Positions 38,440 to 47,503 of a DNA stretch of 64,000 nucleotides are shown piece by piece (the first letter of the stretch is position 1; each line of letters begins with the position of its first letter). The notes below the pieces were generated by a model. That model was not told the DNA's origin, made no database searches, and saw only the letters and a program-made list of their open reading frames with translations. A program made the position numbers and the translations under genes. The DNA is from Arcticibacter sp041902385 (GTDB lineage Bacteria; Bacteroidota; Bacteroidia; Sphingobacteriales; Sphingobacteriaceae), in contig NZ_CP169244.1 of the NCBI RefSeq assembly GCF_041902385.1, positions 2,914,001 to 2,978,000 of the forward strand, given 5' to 3'.

Positions 38440-39396
38440 TCATTTTTTTGTATCTCTCAGTACAGTTACGTAGCCCTTATATATGTCCTGTTGTCCTTTT
38501 GTATTCCTCACCTTTAATACGTAAAAGTAGGTGCCTTCAACCAGGCCTTCAGCAGTCCAGGTATTCTGATAGTTACGTTTTTCGTATACGGAGTTTCCCC
38601 ACCTGTTCAGAATCACAATGTCGTTGTCTGGAAATTCAAGCAAATTTTCTATTTCAAAGGTGTCGTTCATTCCATCTCCATTAGGGGTAAAGACATTAGG
38701 AATCTTTAAGCCGAGGATCTTCTTCTCGTTTATGCCCACATTGTTGTGCAGATAGTTGTCACGCTCACTTGCTGTCACCCGGGCTGTGTTGACCACGTTG
38801 CCACTCCTGTTCGCTTTTACTTCTATTCGTAGCTGCGCGACTGCGCCTGAATCCAAAGCTCCCGCATTCCAGATCACGGTATTACTGGCGCCTTCAAAGA
38901 CTACCTTTCCCTGCGTTACACCGGCCACCCTCAGGAAGTCCAGATCATTGGGAAGACTGTCTTCAAGCCGGATATTAGATGCAGTGTGAGGCCCCTTGTT
39001 TTGTACTTCAAGGAGATAGTCGAACGGTTCCCCTACACCGACTTGTTTATCTTCAGCTCGTTTTTGTAAGCTCAGGTCAGCGGCCCCAGGTGTTAGCTTG
39101 ATCTCAACCGGGTCAGACGGCGGCGATGCACAGGACGCTCTGTTGTAGGTAATTACTCGATAGACACCTGGTTCCGTCACTGTTATTTTATTCGCATTTG
39201 CATTTTCAATAGGGCTCTCATTTTTAAACCATTGCCAGGCAGCTGCAGTCGCATCCGGTGCTTTCAAGATTATAGATTGTCCCTCTGTTATGGTTATTAT
39301 AGCTGGAGACACTGCTGTCTGGGCTCGACAAACAGTTAATCCAGTTATAATCCACAACAGTAGGAGAGAGATCACTATGGCATGCAGCGGCCGCAT
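38440..39396 (-). CDS. Secreted Ig-like/DUF11 protein with gliding-type (type B) C-terminal sorting domain
   Basis: 318 residues: signal peptide (to about 25), an Ig-like/PKD-like domain (about 30-105, with WQWFKNESPIENAN), a DUF11 conserved-repeat domain (about 108-225, ADLSLQKRAEDKQVGVGEPF), and a C-terminal gliding-motility-associated domain (about 232-318: IPNVFTPNGDGMNDTFEI...LNRWGNSVYEK). That last domain is the type B sorting signal recognised by type IX secretion. The protein is therefore predicted to reach the cell surface or medium, probably with the help of the downstream PorP/SprF protein. Binding target unknown. Confidence 0.9.
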   Translation of the reverse strand: MRPLHAIVISLLLLWIITGLTVCRAQTAVSPAIITITEGQSIILKAPDATAAAWQWFKNESPIENANANKITVTEPGVYRVITYNRASCASPPSDPVEIKLTPGAADLSLQKRAEDKQVGVGEPFDYLLEVQNKGPHTASNIRLEDSLPNDLDFLRVAGVTQGKVVFEGASNTVIWNAGALDSGAVAQLRIEVKANRSGNVVNTARVTASERDNYLHNNVGINEKKILGLKIPNVFTPNGDGMNDTFEIENLLEFPDNDIVILNRWGNSVYEKRNYQNTWTAEGLVEGTYFYVLKVRNTKGQQDIYKGYVTVLRDTKK

Positions 39397-39423
39397 CTTA
39401 GATCTTTCTTCCTGCCAAGCCAG

Positions 39424-40113
39424 CTAGTTGCCTATTTCAATAACAGGTTTCGACGGAATTGCAATCACCCTGATTTGCTCGTCGTCGCTTCCTGTACAGC
39501 TGCTATTGAGCTTGTAGGAAACGTTTACGCCGTAAGTAACATTACCGGGGGCTGCTTCTTTAACCTCGTAGGACGCATTTGCGGCCCCCGCAATAGGCGT
39601 ACTGTTTCTCGTCCATTGATAATTGTACTGGAACCGTGCATCCAGTCCGTCGACCGTTAGAGTTGACGACGACTGTTCCTTTTCGCAGATCTCAGCCTTC
39701 GAGGCAGAAATTGTTGGAGCCAGGACCGGTAGCACGTATACTTCAAAGAGGTCTGACTCTTCGGATGTACAGTCATTATTATTGGTAACAATAAGCCGAT
39801 AGGAGTAGTACCCCGGACCTGCCGGCGTTTCGGTATAGCTGTTATCGGCGCCGTCCTTGACCATCGTGGTGGTTGCGCCTGTTACTTTAAACCATTTGTA
39901 GGTCTTATATGCTGCGTCAGAGGTCGCGCTGATCTTTAGTTTTATTACTGATGTTGCACACAGTACTTGTTTTACGTCTGAGGCATTAGTGGGTGGGTTT
40001 TTTGTCGCATCGCTTGGGCCTGCTGGTGCTGTCTGCCCCCTGAGTGTCGTAATGGAGAATGTCAGTAATACAAGGGTAAGAAGGACGTTTGGGGTAAATG
40101 TTATTTTTTTCAT
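39424..40113 (-). CDS. Exported Ig-like-domain protein
   Basis: 229 residues with a signal peptide (ending about TLRGQ) and two Ig-like modules: YKTYKWFKVTGATTTMVKDGADNSY... and FQYNYQWTRNSTPIAGAANASY, each with a conserved Cys (LCATS, ICEKE) and a Trp core. It ends KPVIEIGN without a type IX C-terminal domain. It lies between two other exported proteins of the same strand (gaps of 13 and 27 bp), so it is part of their operon. Probably a periplasmic or surface accessory protein; function unknown. Confidence 0.75.
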   Translation of the reverse strand: MKKITFTPNVLLTLVLLTFSITTLRGQTAPAGPSDATKNPPTNASDVKQVLCATSVIKLKISATSDAAYKTYKWFKVTGATTTMVKDGADNSYTETPAGPGYYSYRLIVTNNNDCTSEESDLFEVYVLPVLAPTISASKAEICEKEQSSSTLTVDGLDARFQYNYQWTRNSTPIAGAANASYEVKEAAPGNVTYGVNVSYKLNSSCTGSDDEQIRVIAIPSKPVIEIGN

Positions 40114-40126
40114 GTCTTTATGTATT

Positions 40127-41029
40127 TCAGTTATTGGCGATTATGGTTGGTTTGGGCGGATTGGCAAAGAGCGAAACATTATAGGTCTTGCGACATACCG
40201 GAGCGAATACAATGTCGTCGAGGGCAAAGTCGTTTCCTCCCTGGTCGATTCTTTGATTTACAATGGCAATACTTGCTGCCGTATTGCTTTCGGAAGACCA
40301 GTTTATCTTGAACTCCTTCCAGGAACCTGTTGAACTCGAAAGGCTTATGTCTCCTACGCTTTTCCCGTTGATAGAGAATTTGAGAAAGCCCGGGTTCATC
40401 GATACTGTAGATGCTGCCCAGATCGAGAATACGTAGGTGCTGAACGGCTCAACTACGATGTCCTGGCTCCATACTTTAACCCCAGCCGTGACTGCCCCAT
40501 TAACGACCATCATCAGACCTGCTCCGTTGGTGTGATCAGAAAACGTCGCAAATTGATTGTGAACAGATCTCGGATCATTCGTTATTGCGTAGGTACCCTC
40601 ATCAAATAAGGCATTAGGCTGAGAAGCGCGGTAATCGTACCCGCTTGCAAAGCCTTGCTTCCCTTCAGAAAAGGACCCGTTCTTCACTGCATTTCTGCTC
40701 ATGTCGACATATTCCCACCAATAGGTTCCTGATTGGGTTACAGTGATAGAGGGCGATTGGGAGCCGGTGGACCAGTAATAGCCCGACTTTCCTGAATCAA
40801 CTTTAAGTTCAAGAGAGCTTGAGCATTTTGATATGGTTTCGTCGGTAGTAATTTGACAATTTGGAGGAGTGGTCAACGTTATAAGTCCGTTTGCTTCAAC
40901 CTTGGGTGGACGGCCTGAGATCGAGAGTTCTTTGTCTCGTGCCAGGATAAAGAGGGCAACTAGGCAGAGTTGCAGGATAAGAATAGACCGACTTAAGTTG
41001 TAGAACTTTTTTAAATAAACCAGTATCAT
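40127..41029 (-). CDS. Exported Ig/jelly-roll-domain protein
   Basis: 300 residues. The N-terminus has one hydrophobic segment (RSILILQLCLVALFILA) that may be a signal or an anchor. An Ig-like module (about 50-105, YYWSTGSQSPSITVTQSGTYWWEY) is followed by a carbohydrate-binding-like jelly roll (about 115-290: NGSFSEGKQGFASGYDY ... NDFALDDIVFAPVC). It ends KPTIIANN, similar to the next gene's end. No type IX C-terminal domain. First gene of the four-gene PorP/SprF cluster; a role in surface attachment or glycan binding is an inference from the domain types. Confidence 0.72.
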   Translation of the reverse strand: MILVYLKKFYNLSRSILILQLCLVALFILARDKELSISGRPPKVEANGLITLTTPPNCQITTDETISKCSSSLELKVDSGKSGYYWSTGSQSPSITVTQSGTYWWEYVDMSRNAVKNGSFSEGKQGFASGYDYRASQPNALFDEGTYAITNDPRSVHNQFATFSDHTNGAGLMMVVNGAVTAGVKVWSQDIVVEPFSTYVFSIWAASTVSMNPGFLKFSINGKSVGDISLSSSTGSWKEFKINWSSESNTAASIAIVNQRIDQGGNDFALDDIVFAPVCRKTYNVSLFANPPKPTIIANN

Positions 41030-41179
41030 AAAGTAGAGACTCTACCCTCAGACATGTTCTTCGTACATAGATAGTCATAAGACCAGATGCACGGTAGCTT
41101 AAAATGGCTGGCAAATGGTTCTTATACTGAGTTATACGACTGATGGGGCCAGAAGTTACTTTACTGCTTTTTTTATTCT

Positions 41180-41971
41180 TTATATTGTCTCCAAATCCTG
41201 TGCTCTTACCCAGCCGGTAGAGTCATTAGCTAGTTTTACACGTAGCCAGCCCGGCTTCTCGCTCACCAGTGTAACTTTAGTTCCGGGATGAATAACAAAG
41301 GTTGTAGGATATGTCGAAGAAGGTCCGCTTTTTACAGGTGTGGAACTCCTCATGATAATAGCCTGCCGGTTATTTGAGAAATAAGCAGCTTGCCTGTTCG
41401 CCAAAAACAGGAAGACTACAGACACAAGGCTCAGACCCAGCCCGGAAAAAAAGGCAAGTTTCTTGCCCCGGACGGTCTGCGCAAAAAGGTAAGCGGCAAA
41501 GCACAGGCTGCCGGGCAATAAGAATAAGACGGCTAGCCAGGCCAGTGTATTGAGTGAAAACAATAAGATAAGGCCTCTCCACCACCTGAACAAAAAGAAA
41601 TCAGGAGCCGCTTCTACTTTATCGATCGTTTTCAAATTTGCTATCGCGATGTTCATCTTGATATCTTCGTCTGACGGATCGAGCTTATGCGCCTTTTCGT
41701 AATAAAGAATCGCAGATGAAATATTGCCCGTTCTATAAAAGGCATTACCCAGGTTGAAATAGAGCGGCGCTGACCGGTATCCTGCACTGGTTAGTTTCTG
41801 ATACGCGCTTATCGCTTCCTGATATTTCCCTTTTGCATAGAGTTCATTAGCTGCTTTAAACCCATCTTCTCCCTCGCCGGCTTTAGCTGCACGGATCTGC
41901 AGAAAAAGAACTGCAATGAAAAGGAGGACAAGCGCCGGTTTGAACCATTTATATCTTATTCTCAATCTCAT
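41180..41971 (-). CDS. batE: BatE: TPR and SH3-domain aerotolerance protein
   Basis: 263 residues from the ATG at 41971, which overlaps the batD end by 23 bp; a start 28 codons upstream is in frame but deeper inside batD. Layout: signal/anchor helix (about 10-28), TPR repeats (about 35-110: GFKAANELYAKGKYQEAISAYQ, YFNLGNAFYRTG), two membrane helices (about 130-185), a third near 195, and an SH3b-like domain at the C-terminus (SGPSSTYPTTFVIHPGTKV ... GWLRVKLANDSTGWV). Last gene of the moxR/bat operon. Bat proteins affect oxygen tolerance in Bacteroides; the biochemical role is unsettled. Confidence 0.88.
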   Translation of the reverse strand: MRLRIRYKWFKPALVLLFIAVLFLQIRAAKAGEGEDGFKAANELYAKGKYQEAISAYQKLTSAGYRSAPLYFNLGNAFYRTGNISSAILYYEKAHKLDPSDEDIKMNIAIANLKTIDKVEAAPDFFLFRWWRGLILLFSLNTLAWLAVLFLLPGSLCFAAYLFAQTVRGKKLAFFSGLGLSLVSVVFLFLANRQAAYFSNNRQAIIMRSSTPVKSGPSSTYPTTFVIHPGTKVTLVSEKPGWLRVKLANDSTGWVRAQDLETI

Positions 41972-43769
41972 AAATAATGTTTCTCGATTTTTCAAAGACT
42001 TCTTTAGCTGAAATACCACTAACAGGAGCAAACCGCGCCATTTCGCAAAGATCAAGCGTTTCTTTCAGGTCGCGCACGAAGACCTCGTCAAGATGACGGC
42101 TTTGCAGGGCAGCAACGATCGCTTCTGCATTTAACCTGGCAGGAGGAATATCAAGCTTGTGACTTAGGTAGCCATACAGGCCCCGTGACAGTTCCTCATA
42201 AAATGCTTTCGCATTGTTCGAGGCGAGCTGCCTTTCGGCGCTGGCAAGATGCGTAGCTGCCAGCTTTGCTGCCTTTCGGTTCCGTACAAGAACGGGGTCG
42301 CTGTTTTGTTCCTCCATCCGTTTCCGATAGATAAAGGCGGCGGCAAGCAGCAAGGGACCGGCTGCCAGCAGGATGTAGAACAAGGTGGAGCCGTAAAAAT
42401 CTTCATCCTCAAGATCAAGATTTGAGTCATCTGTCTTGATGTACCCGATATCCTTATTCAAGAGCTTGAGATCGCGCTGATCAGAGGAGTACACTACATT
42501 GCCGTTCCCCGTTCCCTTGTTTACTTTTATTTTGAACGGAGGTGCAGAAGCTGTTTCATATTTTCCGCTCACAGGGTCAAAATAGGTAAATCGGAGAGGT
42601 GGAATGGTAAAGTCGCCTTCATTTCTCGGAATAGTGAGGTAAGAGTACGTTCTGGTGCCGGAAACGCCTGAGGGCTGTGTTGTGATGGCATCGGTGATCT
42701 TTGGATCGTATTTCTCAAAGTCGGGCGGGAAGCTGATGTCAGGAGCTTTCAATAGTTTGAGATTTCCCGAGCCTGTGATCTTCAGAGAGTACGTCAGCGA
42801 CTCGTTAGCTTTCAGCTCCTTCTTGTCTACCGCGGCCTGAATATTAAATTTTCCCACTGCCCCGTTAAAATCGGCAGGCTTCCCGTTAAGAGGCAAGGGC
42901 CTCACATGTACAATTGCCGGAAGGCTCTTTACTTTATATTTTACGTCTTCGTATGTCCCGAAGAATTCGTCCATTAGGGTTTTTGCAGGTGCTTGCTGCC
43001 TGACAACAAAGGTCATCTCTACCGGCTCGATCTTTAAGTCGCCTGCATGATCCGGAAATAGTACCGACTGTTTCACAACTGCTACGTGATACTGCTGTCC
43101 CTTGTATGTTTCTACTTTCCACTCAACGTTCTTGTTGTCATTCGGTATCTCCTCACTCCAGAATCCGTTCAGGTCGGGCAGCTTATCAAGCTGACTTGCT
43201 ACTATCGATACTCGGGTGTAGAGCTTATAGCTAAGGGTAATCTGCTCGCCCTGATACACCTTGCTCTTGTCGACCACCGCTCGCAGGAAGAGCGAATTGG
43301 CGAGCTTTGCTGGCCTGCTCACCGCGATGTCGTCATCCCCGGCAGATGGCGCGCTCCCTGTGCTCACCTGCGGCACCGGACGCCCCTTTACTACCTTTAT
43401 CCGCACGACATTGGTGCGGTAACTCCTTCCGTTTACCACAATGCTGGCGGGACCGATCGTGTAATTGCCTTCTTTCACCCCCATGAGGTAGTAGCTGTAG
43501 GTGGTACTTGCCGACATGCTGCCGTTGATGGAGGTCATACTGGAGGAGACGTTCGGGCCGCCTAAGACCTGAAAGCCATTAAATGAGGGCGGGTTAAAGC
43601 CGTCGGCATTGCTGTTTACCGAGAAGCTTACTTCAAATTCTTCACCCGTTGCAACCTGCGACTTACTAACAGAAGCCGTAAACCGTACGTTGTCTGCAAA
43701 CAGCCCTGATGCTAGAAGCAGGAGAATCGGCAGTATCCGCAATGTCAATGATCTTGATGTCCTGTTCAT
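41949..43769 (-). CDS. batD: BatD: aerotolerance protein
   Basis: 606 residues: signal peptide (to about 25), several Ig-like beta domains (about 28-430), including the BatD start VRFTASVSKSQVATGEEFEVSF, one transmembrane helix near 460-485 (LFYILLAAGPLLLAAAFIYRKR) and a cytoplasmic helical tail. It is periplasmic apart from the tail and probably binds the other Bat proteins at the inner membrane. It starts 3 bp after batC and overlaps batE, consistent with one transcript. Confidence 0.92.
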   Translation of the reverse strand: MNRTSRSLTLRILPILLLLASGLFADNVRFTASVSKSQVATGEEFEVSFSVNSNADGFNPPSFNGFQVLGGPNVSSSMTSINGSMSASTTYSYYLMGVKEGNYTIGPASIVVNGRSYRTNVVRIKVVKGRPVPQVSTGSAPSAGDDDIAVSRPAKLANSLFLRAVVDKSKVYQGEQITLSYKLYTRVSIVASQLDKLPDLNGFWSEEIPNDNKNVEWKVETYKGQQYHVAVVKQSVLFPDHAGDLKIEPVEMTFVVRQQAPAKTLMDEFFGTYEDVKYKVKSLPAIVHVRPLPLNGKPADFNGAVGKFNIQAAVDKKELKANESLTYSLKITGSGNLKLLKAPDISFPPDFEKYDPKITDAITTQPSGVSGTRTYSYLTIPRNEGDFTIPPLRFTYFDPVSGKYETASAPPFKIKVNKGTGNGNVVYSSDQRDLKLLNKDIGYIKTDDSNLDLEDEDFYGSTLFYILLAAGPLLLAAAFIYRKRMEEQNSDPVLVRNRKAAKLAATHLASAERQLASNNAKAFYEELSRGLYGYLSHKLDIPPARLNAEAIVAALQSRHLDEVFVRDLKETLDLCEMARFAPVSGISAKEVFEKSRNIIYEIENKI

Positions 43770-43772
43770 GTT

Positions 43773-44486
43773 CTACCAGTCCTTTGTTATCCGGCCCTTT
43801 GCCCCGCCAAACTTCTTGTTCTTTAATTTGTCCTGCGTTCCCCGTTCCTGATTGTTGAGCGCTTCCAGCATTCGTTCCGCCTCATCTTTTGACAGCTGGT
43901 CGGGGCGGGGCTGGTTTCCATTCTGCTGGTCTTTCTTATCCTGGTCCTTGTTCTTATTCTGATCATTCTTGTCCTGCTGATCTTTGTTCTTCTGATCTTG
44001 CTTGTTCTGGTCTTTGTTCTTATTCTGATTCTGCTTGTTCTGATTCTGCTTGTTCTGCTGGTTTTTTAGCAGTTGCTGTGCATAAGCGAGGTTGTAGCGT
44101 GTCTGGTCGTCTTTCGGATTGTTTAGCAGCGCTTTCTTATAGGCTTCAATGCTTTCCTGGATCTTTTTTGACGACAGGAGCGAATTGCCCAGGTTATGAA
44201 AGGCCTGCGCCTGCACATTCTTATCCTGAGCGGCGGCAGCAATCCTGCCGAACTGTTCTCCCGCCTCCCCGAATTTTTTCTGCTTGTACAGTGCGTCGCC
44301 CAGGTTGAAATTCCCTTCCACCAGCTTCCCTTTTACCGCTAACGATTTTCGGTAGTTCTTTTCTGCCTCCTGATATTTTTGCTGTTTGTACAGTTCGTTG
44401 CCCTGTACTACGTACTTCTTTTCTTTCTGGGCGTAAAGAAAGCAGGTTTGCAATACCAGAATGGTTGCCACTATCAATCTCTTCAT
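43773..44486 (-). CDS. batC: BatC: TPR aerotolerance protein
   Basis: 237 residues: signal peptide, about three TPR repeats (EKKYVVQGNELYKQQKYQEAEKNY..., NLGDALYKQKKFGEAGEQF, HNLGNSLLSSKKIQESIEAY), then a striking Asn/Gln/Lys low-complexity stretch (about 135-195) and a C-terminal helix (RPDQLSKDEAERMLEALNNQE), the conserved BatC end. Presumed periplasmic adaptor. It overlaps batB by ATGA and precedes batD by 3 bp. Confidence 0.9.
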   Translation of the reverse strand: MKRLIVATILVLQTCFLYAQKEKKYVVQGNELYKQQKYQEAEKNYRKSLAVKGKLVEGNFNLGDALYKQKKFGEAGEQFGRIAAAAQDKNVQAQAFHNLGNSLLSSKKIQESIEAYKKALLNNPKDDQTRYNLAYAQQLLKNQQNKQNQNKQNQNKNKDQNKQDQKNKDQQDKNDQNKNKDQDKKDQQNGNQPRPDQLSKDEAERMLEALNNQERGTQDKLKNKKFGGAKGRITKDW

Positions 44487-45523
44487 GACTTCTTTACTTC
44501 AAATAATTTCAAATTGCTCAGCCTTCTGTTTTTTCTGAGATGGACAAACAGGTCGGCCAGAAGGATCAGGAACGACAAGGCCAGAAAGACCTGAAAACGA
44601 TCTTCAAAGTCCTTAAACGACTTCGTTCCATATTCTTTTCGTTGCATTTTGCCTATTTCATCCATGATAATATTCATGCCGCTGCTGCCGTTAGCAGAAC
44701 GAACATAAGCGCCGCCTCCGGCGGATGCAATTTGCCGGCACATGTCTTCATTCAGTTTGGTAACAACGGTGTGGCCTGCACTGTCGGTGTGGAAGCCGCT
44801 CACCTGGCCATTTTTTAGCAAAGGCACCGGAGCTCCTTCCGGAGAGCCCAGGCCCATTACATGAATCACTACATCATTGTCTCTTGCCGCACTGGCAGCT
44901 GCTACGGCATCGTCTTCATGATTTTCACCGTCAGTCATTACGATCATGGCCTTTGTCATGCCGTCCTTAAAATCAAGAGACCTCATTCCCATTGCTATTG
45001 CAGCGCCTATGGCAGTACCCTGGGTAGGGACCATGCTGGTATTGATTGTATTCAGAAACAACTTCGCTGCTGAATAATCGGTCGTCATTGGCAGCTGAAC
45101 ATAAGCCTGACCTGCAAAGACCACGATTCCAACTCTGTCGTCGTGCATGTTATCAATGAGCTGGGAGATGGCCATTTTAGCGCTCTCAAGCCTGTTCTGG
45201 GCAAGATCCTGGGCCAGCATGCTATTAGAGACGTCAAGCAGGATCATGATGTCAGCGCCCTTACGTTTTACTTCTTCCAGCTTCGTTCCGATCTGGGGAT
45301 TAGCCAGACCAATCACCAGAAATACATACGCGATCAGAAAAAGGAGGAACTTAAGCCGGGGCTTAGATGATGACACTTCCGGCATAATTTTCCCGATAAC
45401 CGCCCGGCTGCCTAAACTCGCTAATGCCTTCCGTTTCCACCTGCTGGTCCTGACGAAAAGCAGGATCAGGACTGGCAAAAGTGCCAGGCACCACAAAAAT
45501 TCAATATGTTCAAACCGTAACAT
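44483..45523 (-). CDS. batB: BatB: VWA-domain aerotolerance protein
   Basis: 346 residues: two N-terminal membrane helices (FLWCLALLPVLILLFV and FLLFLIAYVFLVIGLANPQ), a von Willebrand A domain with the metal site DVSNSM (about 97) and the TDGENHEDD loop, and a C-terminal membrane helix (FQVFLALSFLILLADLFV). The VWA domain is expected in the periplasm. It pairs with BatA, a paralogue immediately upstream (3-bp gap). Confidence 0.93.
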   Translation of the reverse strand: MLRFEHIEFLWCLALLPVLILLFVRTSRWKRKALASLGSRAVIGKIMPEVSSSKPRLKFLLFLIAYVFLVIGLANPQIGTKLEEVKRKGADIMILLDVSNSMLAQDLAQNRLESAKMAISQLIDNMHDDRVGIVVFAGQAYVQLPMTTDYSAAKLFLNTINTSMVPTQGTAIGAAIAMGMRSLDFKDGMTKAMIVMTDGENHEDDAVAAASAARDNDVVIHVMGLGSPEGAPVPLLKNGQVSGFHTDSAGHTVVTKLNEDMCRQIASAGGGAYVRSANGSSGMNIIMDEIGKMQRKEYGTKSFKDFEDRFQVFLALSFLILLADLFVHLRKNRRLSNLKLFEVKKS

Positions 45524-45526
45524 GAC

Positions 45527-47503
45527 CTATGTTAATGCTCCCTTAAAGAGCGTGTTCCTTAATGTAAATTCAATGAGGAGAAAAAGAAGGGCGAGAGCCG
45601 CAAGGGGCCAGAATAACTCAGTCTTCCTGCGATACTGCGTCACGTCGATCTTCGCTTTCTCCATCTGGTCGATCTGTTCGTAAATAGCCTTCAGCTTCTC
45701 ATTATTCGTAGCTCTGAAATATTTACCTCCCGTTGTTTGGGCTATCTTACTCAGCGTTGCCTCATCGATCTGAACCGGCATGCGCTGATAGCTTACTCCT
45801 CCATAGGGAGATGGTACCGGGTAGGGAGCATAGCCGTTGGTACCAACGCCAACCGTATAGACCCTGACATTAAAGTGTTTGGCAATTTGTGCTGCCGTTA
45901 AGGGTGGAATAGAACCTGCATTATTGGAACCGTCCGTCAGCAGGATCACTACCTTGCTCTTCGCGGGACTGTCTTTTAGCCTGTTAACTGCGGTGGCAAG
46001 TCCCATGCCGATTGCCGTCCCGTCCTCGATCATGCCATTCTTAATACTGGCGAAAAGGTTGACCAGCACATCGTGGTCAATGGTGAGAGGACATTGTGTA
46101 AAGCTTTCTCCACTGAAAACGACCAGGCCGATGCGATCATCAGGCCGCGCCTTGATAAAGTCGATCGCAATGTCCTTTCCTGCCTCCAGCCGGTTGGGCT
46201 TAAAGTCTTCGGCAAGCATGCTCCCCGATATGTCCGAGGCGATCATGATGTCAATGCCTTCTGTTGTTGTGTTTTTCCAGCTGAGCGACGACTGAGGCCG
46301 GGCAAGCGCAATGATCAGACAGAGCATAGCCAGCAGTCGCAAGACTAGCGGCGTATGTCGAAAGCCGGGCAGCCTGCCCGAAGACCTGGTGACGAATCCT
46401 TTTGCCGATGACATCAGGAGCTTTCCCTGAATGTCTTTGTCTTTCCATATATACCAGGCGATTACTGCAGGAATGAGCACCAGCAACCAGAAAAAGCCCG
46501 GGTTTGCGAATTCAATTCCTTTAAGTATCTGCATTGCCTTTTTTTCTTCTTTAGTTTCCGCCAGCGGAGCCTTTTGTGTATGCAGAACGAACAAAACCGC
46601 CTGTTCCATACTCCGCTCATTGTCTGTAGCGAGAGGTCTTTCCTTTGCAAATTTTACAAGGTCAGCCAGGCCAAGGATCTGCCTGAGCAGCATGCGGTCG
46701 TCATTATCGATGTCAACCGTTCGCAGGCTGGTCAGCAGTTCGTCGCTGGTCAGCTCCATGGCCTTTATTTTGTATCTTTTTTCCAGGTAGTCCCTGATGA
46801 TGTCTGTCAGTTCACTGTGGTACTCTTTTACTCGGTCCTGTTGCCAGAGCTTTTTGTTCCGCAGTTCTTCCAGCCTTTGTAAAGCTGCTTCATGTTCTGG
46901 TATTATAATCCGTTTTTCTTCCTGCGGAGGCGCTTCTTTTGCCGGCCGTTTCTTCCAGTGCTTGTAGACGTACACGCTTGCAAGAAGGATCGCAAGCACA
47001 ATAAGGATCAAAATCGAGTTGTCTCTCAGCCAGTCCCAGAGCGTGTACTTTACCGCCAAAGGTTGTTTAATGTCATAGAAGCCCTTGGTGGTATCTACCT
47101 GCACCGGCAGTACTTGTAAGGTAAGTTCCCGGGTGCTGAAGCCGCCCGACTTTGTCCTGAACGTGTAGGAAGGTATGGTGTAGGTTCCTGGCTCAAAGGC
47201 CGTGATGGTGATATGCTGAGTGATCGTCTCAATACTAACGTCCTGCCTGCTGAAGCTGGTGTCCGTTCTGGTGCTCACGATCTGAACCTTTGGACCAATA
47301 GAATCACGCAGTACCGGCAGCTCAACCTCTTCTTTTGCCGGGAATTGGACGCTCAGATGGAGCTGAGTTTGATCCCCCAGCGGAATTGATACCTTGTCAA
47401 GGCGCGCTTCTGCCTTTATTTCCTGCGCTATCGCTGCGAAACGCTGTATAGCAACGAGCAGGAGCAGGATGGCCAGGCGCTTAAATGTTTCTTTCTTCAT
47501 CAT
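45527..47503 (-). CDS. batA: Continuous frame covering a BatD-like/DUF4381-like protein and BatA
   Basis: As written, one 658-residue frame. The first half (1-327) has a signal peptide, an Ig-like domain, one transmembrane helix (about 162-187) and a helical cytoplasmic domain. The second half is a complete BatA: the start MQILKGIEFANPGFFWLLVLIP, two helices, a VWA domain with MIDAS DISGSM and TDGSNNAG, and a C-terminal helix. In related operons these are two genes. One base added to the T7 run 46539-46545 would end the first at 46521 and let BatA start at 46534 with an ATG in the right place. The single frame is thus probably an artefact. Roles as for the other Bat proteins. Confidence 0.85.
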   Translation of the reverse strand: MMKKETFKRLAILLLLVAIQRFAAIAQEIKAEARLDKVSIPLGDQTQLHLSVQFPAKEEVELPVLRDSIGPKVQIVSTRTDTSFSRQDVSIETITQHITITAFEPGTYTIPSYTFRTKSGGFSTRELTLQVLPVQVDTTKGFYDIKQPLAVKYTLWDWLRDNSILILIVLAILLASVYVYKHWKKRPAKEAPPQEEKRIIIPEHEAALQRLEELRNKKLWQQDRVKEYHSELTDIIRDYLEKRYKIKAMELTSDELLTSLRTVDIDNDDRMLLRQILGLADLVKFAKERPLATDNERSMEQAVLFVLHTQKAPLAETKEEKKAMQILKGIEFANPGFFWLLVLIPAVIAWYIWKDKDIQGKLLMSSAKGFVTRSSGRLPGFRHTPLVLRLLAMLCLIIALARPQSSLSWKNTTTEGIDIMIASDISGSMLAEDFKPNRLEAGKDIAIDFIKARPDDRIGLVVFSGESFTQCPLTIDHDVLVNLFASIKNGMIEDGTAIGMGLATAVNRLKDSPAKSKVVILLTDGSNNAGSIPPLTAAQIAKHFNVRVYTVGVGTNGYAPYPVPSPYGGVSYQRMPVQIDEATLSKIAQTTGGKYFRATNNEKLKAIYEQIDQMEKAKIDVTQYRRKTELFWPLAALALLFLLIEFTLRNTLFKGALT

